Part shown: positions 1 to 5,891 of the stretch, piece by piece | How positions within the stretch are numbered: position 1 is the stretch's first letter | How the letters are laid out: each line of letters begins with the position of its first letter | NCBI GenBank assembly: GCA_947474905.1 | Contig: CANJKQ010000063.1 | Location: 1-6,416, forward strand | Direction: 5' to 3' | DNA length: 6,416 nucleotides | Origin: Pseudomonadota bacterium | GTDB lineage: Bacteria > Pseudomonadota > Alphaproteobacteria > Sphingomonadales > Sphingomonadaceae | Program-made: the position numbers and the translations under genes | Notes under the pieces: model-generated | Seen by the model: only the letters and a program-made list of their open reading frames with translations | Told to the model about the DNA's origin: nothing | Databases searched by the model: none

Positions 1-633
1 CTTAGACGGTTGTCAGAAATCATTCCGCGTCGCGACCGGATCAACCGCGGGATCAGTCTGTCGAAGCGTAAGGTCGAACTCGAAAAGCAGATCGGCACGC
101 TCAAGAAACAGCGGCAGAAGCGTCAGCCATCCAATTTCCAGGCGGGGCTTTCGACCCAGACCGCGAACGAGTTCGCTAGCGAAGTCGGATCGATTCTTGA
201 GGCTTGGGGCTTTCCCGGTCATTGCAAGACTTTCTTCGATACCGAGGGCACGTTCGATCTCATCATCGATGGCAAGCGACGCCGCGACAACGGCAAGGGC
301 GTGCGAGCGATCACGCACGCCGCGTTCAAGATCGGGCTGATGACCTTTTGCCGTGCCCGCGGCCTGCCCCATCCCGGCTTTGTCGTCCTCGACAGCCCAC
401 TGATCACATATCGCGACCCCATCCGATCGAAGGAAGGGTCGCTCGCCGAGGATGAACAGGTGATCAAGAACTCGGACCTAGCAGAACGTATGCTCGAATA
501 TCTTGGGACGCTCGGGCCTCTCGGGCAGGTCATCATCTTTGACAATATCGACCCGCCAGCCAATGCCGCCACCTACGCGGAAATCACCATCTTCACCAAT
601 AACCCCACGGAAGGGCGCCAGGGGCTGCTGTAA
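1..633 (+). CDS. SMC/Rad50-like AAA ATPase, C-terminal part (5' end outside window)
   Basis: The frame is open to the left edge, so this is the tail of a longer gene. The TTG at position 10 is a possible internal start but probably not the real one. Counting from the first codon in the window, residues ~8-43 are rich in Lys, Arg, Glu and Gln and look like the descending strand of a coiled coil. A degenerate signature-like segment follows (GKGVRAITHAA, ~98-108). Next come a Walker B-type strand FVVLDSPL (~127-134) and the late strand VIIFDNIDPP (~177-186), where ABC-type ATPases carry the H-loop. The protein ends 20-odd residues later at a TAA. Such large coiled-coil ATPases occur in DNA repair (SbcC/Rad50) and in several multi-gene anti-phage systems. 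The exact family cannot be fixed without the N-terminal Walker A region. Partner genes, if any, would lie to the left. Walker B ends in D-S rather than the usual D-E, which may be a family trait. Confidence 0.75.
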   Translation, partial: LRRLSEIIPRRDRINRGISLSKRKVELEKQIGTLKKQRQKRQPSNFQAGLSTQTANEFASEVGSILEAWGFPGHCKTFFDTEGTFDLIIDGKRRRDNGKGVRAITHAAFKIGLMTFCRARGLPHPGFVVLDSPLITYRDPIRSKEGSLAEDEQVIKNSDLAERMLEYLGTLGPLGQVIIFDNIDPPANAATYAEITIFTNNPTEGRQGLL

Positions 634-693
634 ATCGGCAAGGACCCTGTAAAGCCTAGCCTCCTCGTCCACAGCACCTCTATGCCGCGATCC

Positions 694-719
694 GCAGCTA
701 GCGACGTCCGCTAAGCTGC
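694..719. repeat. GC-rich hairpin downstream of the ATPase gene
   Basis: GCAGCTAGCG (694-703) can pair with CGCT-A-AGCTGC (709-719). This gives ten base pairs with one bulged A (713) and a 5-nt loop. It lies about 60 nt after the ATPase stop, where a transcription terminator would be expected. No T-run follows on the + strand, so it is not a canonical intrinsic terminator. The pairing is seen; the terminator role is a guess. Confidence 0.3.
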
Positions 720-780
720 TCAGCGCTCGTTACAGGAGCCGTTCCGGATCGTCCGCAATGCCAGCCCCGCCGCCCTCACA

Positions 781-807
781 GCGTCAGGACGTTCCGGGCG
801 TCAGGAC
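781..807. repeat. 10-bp direct repeat in intergenic DNA
   Basis: GCGTCAGGAC occurs at 781-790 and again at 798-807, 17 bp start to start. It lies about 40 bp upstream of the palindromes before the Fic gene. It may be a protein-binding repeat or a chance duplication. The rest of the gap from 634 to about 845 shows no gene. Confidence 0.35.
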
Positions 808-845
808 TGGTCCCAAATCGCTTGCAGCCCCACGCGATCAAAGCC

Positions 846-880
846 TTTTGAGGCATAAATTCTGGATTTATGCCTCAAAA
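846..880. promoter_or_regulatory. Perfect palindrome, candidate operator 1 of the Fic gene
   Basis: TTTTGAGGCATAAAT (846-860) and its exact reverse complement (866-880) flank a 5-nt centre. Within it the core is TGAGGCAT (849-856), 13 nt, ATGCCTCA (870-877). The half-sites are 21 bp apart, two helical turns, as expected for a dimeric DNA-binding protein. The same core with identical spacing recurs at 893-921, which argues for an operator rather than a terminator. The winged-helix domain at the end of the Fic protein is the obvious candidate binder (inference). I could not place a convincing -35/-10 pair nearby, but the AT-rich palindrome probably overlaps the promoter. Confidence 0.65.
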
Positions 881-892
881 TACGGCATGGAG

Positions 893-921
893 TGAGGCAT
901 AAACGCAGGATCAATGCCTCA
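893..921. promoter_or_regulatory. Second palindrome, candidate operator 2 overlapping the Fic start codon
   Basis: TGAGGCAT (893-900), 13 nt, ATGCCTCA (914-921) repeats the core and the exact spacing of the first palindrome. About 24 of 29 positions match the first copy. The two centres are 44 bp apart, about four helical turns, so bound dimers would sit on the same face of the DNA. The last A of the right half-site is the first base of the Fic ATG, and the likely ribosome-binding site (AGGA, 907-910) lies between the half-sites. Occupancy could therefore hinder transcription, and the RNA hairpin could hinder ribosome entry. Confidence 0.65.
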
Positions 922-2030
922 TGAAGTGGAACTGGCAGCAGCCGGACTGGCCTGACTTTCGCTGGAACGGCGATGCTCTCGCCGCGCTCGAGGCGCGATT
1001 CCTGCAGCAGTCGGGCGTCATGATCGGCGTGGTGAAGCACCTGGGCGAAGAGGACCGCACCAGCGTCGTTCTCGACGTGATGACCGACGAAGCGATCAAG
1101 ACCTCGCAGATCGAGGGCGAACTGCTCAACCGCGACAGCGTCCAGGTATCGCTGCGCCGCGAGTTCGGGCTTGAGACCGAGAAGCGCCGCGTTCTGCCCG
1201 CCGAGCGCGGGATCGCGGAAATGATGATCGACCTCTACCGCGGCTTTGCCGATCCGCTCACCGAGGACGTTCTGTCGCACTGGCACCGGTTGGTGCTGAG
1301 CGGGCGCAGCGACGTCGAGGCGGTCGGACGCTACCGCGAACACGAAGATGCGATGCAGGTGGTTTCGGGCGTGCTGCACAAGCCGACCGTTCACTTCGAA
1401 GCTCCGCCGTCGAGCGCGATGGCGGATGAGATGGCCCGGTTCCTGGAATGGTTCGCCGCGAGCGGTCCTGCCGGCACGGCACCCCTGCCCGCCCTCACCC
1501 GGTCGGGCCTCGCCCATCTCTACTTCGTCAGCGTCCATCCATTCGAGGATGGCAATGGCCGCATTGGCCGGGCTATCTCTGAGAAGGCACTGTCGCAGGC
1601 AATCGGGCAGCCCAGTCTCATCGCCTTATCGCAGACGATCCAGCGCAAGCGTTCGGCCTATTACGATGCGCTAGAAGCCGCAAACAAGAGCAACGAGGTC
1701 ACCGACTGGCTCGCCTATTTTGCCGAGACGGTTCTGGAGGCGCAGGCGCACAGCCTAGCTCTCATCGATTTCCTGTTCGCCAAGACGCGGTTCCACGACA
1801 AGTTTCGAAGGCGCCTCAATGCGCGCCAGGAAAAGGTGATCGTGCGCATGCTGCGCGAGGGCCTCGATGGCTTCAAAGGCGGGCTTAGTGCTGCAAACTA
1901 CGTCACCATCGCTGACACCTCGCGCGCGACCGCAACGCGTGACCTGCAGGAGCTGGTGGCGATTGGCGCGCTAGGTCAGACCGGGACCCTCAAGTCCACG
2001 CGCTACCATCTGCTGATCGACACGAATTGA
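921..2030 (+). CDS. Fic family protein with DUF4172-like N-terminus and C-terminal winged helix
   Basis: This gene encodes 369 residues, typical for this Fic subgroup. Fic enzymes transfer AMP (sometimes another nucleotide moiety) from a nucleotide to hydroxyl groups of target proteins. Residues 1-~80 form the N-terminal region (MKWNWQQPDWP start) typical of DUF4172-type Fic proteins. TSQIEG (61-66) matches the (S/T)xxxE(G/N) inhibitory motif, whose Glu65 would block productive ATP binding. The catalytic motif HPFEDGNGRIGR (206-217) is intact, with catalytic His206. The segment around GVLHKPTVHF (150-159) fits the target-binding flap. Residues ~300-365 look like a winged helix (AANYVTIADTSRATATRDLQ), suggesting DNA binding. 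The ATG start has AGGA 10 nt upstream. The inhibitory motif lies in the same chain, so no separate antitoxin gene is needed and none is seen. Autoregulation through the two upstream palindromes is likely but inferred. The target protein is unknown. Confidence 0.93.
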   Translation: MKWNWQQPDWPDFRWNGDALAALEARFLQQSGVMIGVVKHLGEEDRTSVVLDVMTDEAIKTSQIEGELLNRDSVQVSLRREFGLETEKRRVLPAERGIAEMMIDLYRGFADPLTEDVLSHWHRLVLSGRSDVEAVGRYREHEDAMQVVSGVLHKPTVHFEAPPSSAMADEMARFLEWFAASGPAGTAPLPALTRSGLAHLYFVSVHPFEDGNGRIGRAISEKALSQAIGQPSLIALSQTIQRKRSAYYDALEAANKSNEVTDWLAYFAETVLEAQAHSLALIDFLFAKTRFHDKFRRRLNARQEKVIVRMLREGLDGFKGGLSAANYVTIADTSRATATRDLQELVAIGALGQTGTLKSTRYHLLIDTN

Positions 2031-2045
2031 GCCCGTCCAACATCG

Positions 2046-2084
2046 CCGCGCCCATCTAACAGTAGTGATGTTAAATGGGCGCGG
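2046..2084. terminator. Long hairpin between convergent genes, candidate bidirectional terminator
   Basis: CCGCGCCCAT (2046-2055) pairs with ATGGGCGCGG (2075-2084). After one C/A mismatch, TAACA (2057-2061) pairs with TGTTA (2069-2073), leaving a 7-nt loop. It lies between the Fic stop (2030) and the stop of the convergent helicase fragment (2089). Position and stem strength suit termination from both sides. Neither strand has a clear U-tract after the stem, so the role is inferred from location. Confidence 0.5.
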
Positions 2085-2088
2085 GGGG

Positions 2089-3927
2089 TCAGCCCTGCCC
2101 GGCAATGCCGGAGATGATCGCCTCGGCCTGGTCGAGGGGCACGAACACCCGTGTCTTGTAGGCGATGATCTCGGTGAAGCAGCCCTTGGCTTTGAGCTCG
2201 GGAATGCGCGCGGCTTCGGCATCGACGATCTCGATCCTTCGAGAACCGTTCACGCGGGCTGTGCGGATCGTGAAATTGAGGGGATGCGGTGCCTTCCATG
2301 TGCCCCCGCCAAGGATGGCGGCGGCAATCTTGGCCGGATCGGTCTGCGCCTTGCGGGCAACCCCGAGCTTCTCGAGGGTCGCATCGACGTAGAGGTCGTG
2401 GACATGCCGGCCGAGCCAGGAGGCGCCCGACTTGTCGATGATGCGGTTGACCGTGAGGTCTTCCTTCGGAAGCGCGCCCCAGATTGGCAGGAGCAGCCCC
2501 GTTGCTAGGTAGACGGTCTCGGTGACGAGCTGGTTCTCGTCGGCGGCGTATTCCTCCTCCCACAGGGCGCTGAACGTGGCCTGGGACACGCGCTCCCAGG
2601 CGGACTCGTCGAGCCGGTCAGCGCGCAGGTACTCGCTGCGCAGCGGCCGCACGAGTTCGTAGCGGCGGATCATGTGGCCCTCCTCGTCCATGTGCGAGGG
2701 CGCCGGAACCGCGAGCGCGACCTTGCCCGACTTATCATTGCGCAGGAACAGCGGCTGTTCCTCATAGGATGCCATTCTGAGCACGCGCTCGAGCGAGAGG
2801 ACCTTGCGCCGCTGGGTCAGTGACAGCTCGAGCAGGTGCGAGGTCGCGCCTGTCACAGGATCGGTCCGGATCACCGTGTCGGACAGCACCTCGCAGGCCT
2901 CGACTGCGACCGTCTCGACGCCAATGTCGAAGGTGCCGGCTTCCTTCGCCGCCGAAACGCGGGTTTCAACAAGGGTCAGGAACTCGTCGAAGATTGCGTT
3001 CTGGACGGCGATCTTCATAGCGAGAATGCGGTTGAGCCAGCGCTGGATCGGCGGCAGGTCCTCGCGCAAAATCCCGTCCTGGTCGGTGAGTTCGAGCCCG
3101 CTCATTCGCTGAAACTCGGACAAAGTCGTGCTCTTGAGCTTGGCCATCGCCAGCAGCCCGTACCAGTCGTGCAAGGCATGCTTGGCATAGATGCTCTCAA
3201 GGTTGTCGGAAGCATCGAACATCCCCTGCCCGCCGGTCTGGCGCTGGCCGCGAGTAAGCGCTCCCAGTGCGTCGAGCCGCCGCGCGATCGTGCTGGTGAA
3301 CCGGGCCTCGCCCTTGCAATCGGTGGTGACAGGGCGGAACAGCGGCGGGCAGGCCTGGTGGGTGCGGTGGGTGCGCCCCAGCCCCTGGATCGCACGGTCC
3401 GCGCGCCATCCGGGCTCGAGCAGGAAATGGACCCGGCGCTGCTGGTTCCTGGCATCGAGACTGGCGTGATAGCTGCGCCCCGTACCTCCCGCATCCGAAA
3501 ACACGAGGATGCGCTTGACCCCGGTCATGAACGCAGTGGTCTCGGCAAGGTTGGTCCGGGGCGAACGGCTCTCGAGGCGCTGCTGGCTCGAACCGTCCTG
3601 GACCAGGCGTTTGCTCCGCCCGGTGACTTCGGCCACCGCCGTCACGCCGTAGTGCTCGAGCAGGGCATCGAGCGCAGTCGGGATCGGCGGCATGGCGCAG
3701 ATATGCTCGATCAGGTCGGCGCGCGCGGCCTCGGCCTGCGGGTTGTGGACCGGATTGCCTGCCTGGTCCCACATCGGCCGCGAGCGCACGTCGCCGAGTT
3801 CGTCGGTGTATTCTTCCATCTGCCGGGTCGGGAAGGCTCGAGTGAGGTAGTCCACGATTGCTTCTTTGCAGTCGCAGTTTATGTCGAGCGTGGCAGCGGG
3901 AGGCGCAGGTTTCCTTCGGTTTTCCAT
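2089..3927 (-). pseudogene. Strawberry-notch (SNO) family helicase, C-terminal half only
   Basis: The 612-residue ORF matches the C-terminal half of bacterial Strawberry-notch family proteins, large SF2-type helicase/ATPases of plasmids and integrative elements, usually well over 1,000 residues. From ~14 onward it follows the family linker (DYLTRAFPT, EVTGRSKRLV ~100-109). The second helicase lobe follows: VFSDAGGTGRSYHA (142-155), HFLLEPGW (167-174), the motif VI-like QGLGRTHRTHQ (181-191) and ARRLDALGALTRGQRQTGGQG (~215-235). The SNO C-terminal region runs to the TGA. The N-terminal lobe with Walker A and B is missing. Instead, three recombinase genes sit directly upstream in the same orientation, so the gene appears to have been cut by their insertion. 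The ATG at 3927 has GGAG 7 nt upstream, so a truncated protein could be made. Without the first lobe, ATP-driven helicase activity is not expected. The remaining frame is undamaged, which suggests a recent event. Alternatively, it could be a naturally split gene. Confidence 0.8.
3908..3925. repeat. Short direct repeat at the start of the SNO fragment
   Basis: GGTTTCC (3908-3914) and GGTTTTCC (3918-3925) are near-identical and about one helical turn apart. They lie where SNO family similarity has not yet begun, so they could belong to the end of the recombinase element. They may equally be chance similarity. Confidence 0.2.
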
Positions 3928-3932
3928 GATTT

Positions 3933-3952
3933 CACTCCAGATAATATGAGTG
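3933..3952. repeat. Imperfect palindrome at the RIT/SNO junction, possible recombination site
   Basis: CACTC (3933-3937) and GAGTG (3948-3952) are inverted around an AT-rich 10-bp centre (cagataatat). This patch stands out from its GC-rich surroundings and falls in the 48 bp between the last recombinase stop and the SNO fragment start. Tyrosine recombinases act on short inverted arms around a 6-8 bp crossover region, so this is a candidate for the element's end. The arms are short, and the other end of the element is outside the window, so no comparison was possible. Confidence 0.25.
3935..3938 (-). promoter_or_regulatory. Ribosome-binding site for the SNO fragment
   Basis: GGAG on the minus strand lies 7 nt before the ATG at 3927, the same spacing seen before the second and third recombinase genes. 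It supports translation of the truncated helicase. It overlaps one arm of the junction palindrome, so the signal may come from the inserted element. Confidence 0.4.
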
Positions 3953-3975
3953 CCAGGGGGTTGTCCGGAGACGGG

Positions 3976-4980
3976 CTAGGCCCGCCTTCGAACGTCGGTG
4001 AGCATCGTGATCAGGGCATCGGATGGCGGCTTGAAGCGCCCGGGCTTGATGGCAGGAGCGCCGTGCGCCGCGAGAATCTGCAGCTTCTCCTCGGGATCGG
4101 CGCGCAAATAGGTCTCGGTGCTCTGGATGCTGGCATGGCCGAGCCACAATGCGACTTTGCGAATGTCCCCTGTCGCCGCGAGCGTGTGCATTGCGCAGGA
4201 ATGGCGCAGCACGTGCGGTGTTACGCGCTTGCCAAGGATCGACGGCTGCTTCTCTGCCGCGCGCTTGACGTGCTCCGCCAAACGGAACGCAAATCCGTCG
4301 CGGGTCATGGGTTGCCCGCTGGCATTGAGGAATATCTCGGCAGCTTGCGCATCGGGGCGGATCGCAAGCCACGCGCGCAATGCGAACTGAGTCTCCTTCC
4401 AGAGCGGGAGGACCCGTTCACGCCGTCCCTTGCCCATGATGTGCACGGTGGACAGGAAGCGGTCCGGGAAATCGCGCAGTTGTAGCGTTACGAGTTCCGA
4501 CACCCTCAGCCCGCCAGCATAGGCCAGATGCAGCATTGCGCGATCGCGGGTGCCAAGGCGTGTCCGGGGATCCGGGGCGTCGAGCAAAGCCTTGATCTCT
4601 GCCCGGTCGAGGTAGTCGATCAGCGCCTTGTCGGTCTTCTTGGTAGGGATCGATCTGACGCGAAGGGCCTGATCCAGGCAGGCCGGAATACGATACTCGA
4701 TGTAGCGGAAGAAGGACCGGATCGCGGCGAGCCTGCCATTGCGGGTCCGAACACAGCTGCCGCGACCGTTCTCGACATGGTCAAGGAAGGCCATGATCAT
4801 GTCGGTGCCGAGATCCTCGATCTCGAGATCGGTCGGCCGACGCTTCAGCCGATCGGCAGCGAACTGGACCAGGAGGACAAAGCAGTTGGCATAGGTCTTC
4901 ACCGTGTGCGGACTGACAGCACGTTCGCGCGGCAGATGTTCACGCAGGTAGATCGAGAGGTGCGGAGCGAGTGCCGTCAT
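3976..4980 (-). CDS. ritC: Tyrosine recombinase, third gene of the trio (RitC-like)
   Basis: The chosen start at 4980 gives 334 residues. The ATG overlaps the TGA of the preceding gene as ATGA and has GGGGAG 7 nt upstream. A longer frame reaching back to 5058 would run well into the preceding gene and is unlikely. Residues 1-~105 form a SAM-like core-binding domain (SIYLREHLPRERAVSPHTV start, XerC/D-like). The catalytic domain carries Arg159 (GGLRVSEL), Lys184 (GKGRRER), His256 and Arg259 (HVLRH), His282 (LGHAS) and nucleophile Tyr291 (TETYLRAD), with the usual nine-residue His-Tyr spacing. The enzyme should cut and rejoin DNA through a 3'-phosphotyrosine link. The ATGA junction suggests translational coupling to the second recombinase. 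A short stem, CGGGC-TAG-GCCCG (3972-3984), spans its stop codon, too weak to call a terminator. The ritC name rests on gene order. Confidence 0.9.
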   Translation of the reverse strand: MTALAPHLSIYLREHLPRERAVSPHTVKTYANCFVLLVQFAADRLKRRPTDLEIEDLGTDMIMAFLDHVENGRGSCVRTRNGRLAAIRSFFRYIEYRIPACLDQALRVRSIPTKKTDKALIDYLDRAEIKALLDAPDPRTRLGTRDRAMLHLAYAGGLRVSELVTLQLRDFPDRFLSTVHIMGKGRRERVLPLWKETQFALRAWLAIRPDAQAAEIFLNASGQPMTRDGFAFRLAEHVKRAAEKQPSILGKRVTPHVLRHSCAMHTLAATGDIRKVALWLGHASIQSTETYLRADPEEKLQILAAHGAPAIKPGRFKPPSDALITMLTDVRRRA

Positions 4981-5891
4981 GCCGCTTCTCCCCGGTAAAG
5001 TTGCTCGCTGGCGACAGCGATATCGCGCAGCAGCACCGGAGTGGCCTCGAGATACCAATAGGTGTTGGCGACCGACGCATGCCCCAGATATACGCTGAGT
5101 CCGGCCATGTGGTGTGCGATGGCTTCCCTGTCGCGCGGACAGGACTCAAGGGAACGCACGGCGAAAGTGTGCCGCAGGTCGTGTAACCGCATCCCGGCCG
5201 TTCCGGTCGGTCCGCGGTATCCGAGCTGCCGGGCCAGCCTGACGAACACCACGTGGGCGCGCACCTTGTGTGGTGCTCTCCCCCGAATGGTCACGAACAG
5301 GTCATTGCCCGTGGCGCCAAGCCTTGCTCGGGTGGCGAGATATGCTTCGAGCGCCTGACGGGTCGATGGCTGCAAGGTAATCAGCCGCTGCTTGCCGAAC
5401 TTGCCGTTGCGGACGATCAGGCCATCCTCGACCAGATCGTTGCATTGAAGAGCGAGGGCCTCGGAAATCCGGAGACCTGTCGCCGCCAGCAGGCCGAACA
5501 GATAATGATACGTGTACGGGCTGATCGTGCCTTGGGGCGCAACGTCCAATACCGCGGTCATGATCGCCCGGACCTGTTCCGGTTCGATGATGGTCGGGGT
5601 CGGGCGTGGCCGCTTGCCCCGACCGAAGACGCCCGCAGGCGGAACCTCGTGAGCTGGATCCTCAGCATGAGCGAAAAGGCTGAAGTTACGTACGGCGTCG
5701 AACCTATGGCGGGCCACGTTCTGCGAGCTTGCCGTGTGGCACCAGTCGTAAATGCGCTGCACTTGGGTGTGCCGGTCACCGGCGCGGCCGGCGAAATCGG
5801 CGTATTGGCGCAGCAAGCGTTCCTGTTCGGAGAACTTCCGTCCCAAGCTGCGATGGAGCGAGACGTATCTGGAAATGTGCATGTTCAGCAT
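4977..5891 (-). CDS. ritB: Tyrosine recombinase, second gene of the trio (RitB-like)
   Basis: The start at 5891 gives 304 residues and was preferred because GGGAG lies 7 nt upstream and the ATG overlaps the previous stop as ATGCTGA. An ATG at 5909 would add six residues but has a poorer ribosome-binding site; another in-frame ATG lies at 5882. The N-terminal ~95 residues form the DNA-binding domain (ISRYVSLHRSLGRKFSEQE). Catalytic residues, counted from the 5891 start, are Arg141 (TGLRISEAL), Lys164 or Lys167 (NGKFGKQR), His237 and Arg240 (HDLRHTF), His271 (LGHAS) and nucleophile Tyr280 (NTYWYLEATP). The nine-residue spacing from His271 picks the second Tyr of TYWY. The set is complete, so the protein should be active. 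It sits between the two other recombinases with overlaps on both sides, indicating one coupled operon. The ritB name rests on gene order. Confidence 0.9.
   Translation of the reverse strand: MLNMHISRYVSLHRSLGRKFSEQERLLRQYADFAGRAGDRHTQVQRIYDWCHTASSQNVARHRFDAVRNFSLFAHAEDPAHEVPPAGVFGRGKRPRPTPTIIEPEQVRAIMTAVLDVAPQGTISPYTYHYLFGLLAATGLRISEALALQCNDLVEDGLIVRNGKFGKQRLITLQPSTRQALEAYLATRARLGATGNDLFVTIRGRAPHKVRAHVVFVRLARQLGYRGPTGTAGMRLHDLRHTFAVRSLESCPRDREAIAHHMAGLSVYLGHASVANTYWYLEATPVLLRDIAVASEQLYRGEAA
4988..4993 (-). promoter_or_regulatory. Ribosome-binding site that fixes the ritC start
   Basis: GGGGAG on the minus strand lies 7 nt before the ATG at 4980, inside the end of the ritB coding region. It supports this start over the upstream in-frame ATG at 5058. 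Confidence 0.65.

Noticed and set aside
846..880. Perfect palindrome read as an intrinsic terminator
   Set aside because: The same core recurs with identical spacing 44 bp downstream over a start codon, and it lies over 200 bp past the ATPase stop, so an operator pair explains it better.
801..1538. 245-codon open frame on the - strand opposite the Fic gene
   Set aside because: It is antisense to an intact catalytic gene, spans both palindromes, and has an Arg/Ala/His-rich composition without any motif.
2836..4485. 549-codon open frame on the + strand, antisense to the SNO fragment and ritC
   Set aside because: It runs opposite two well-supported genes and across their junction, shows no recognisable domain, and is the kind of long shadow frame common in GC-rich coding DNA.
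3976..5891. Integrase genes of an integrated phage or a single XerC/XerD pair
   Set aside because: Three adjacent, mutually overlapping recombinases in the same orientation, without phage genes or a tRNA site, fit a RIT element better.
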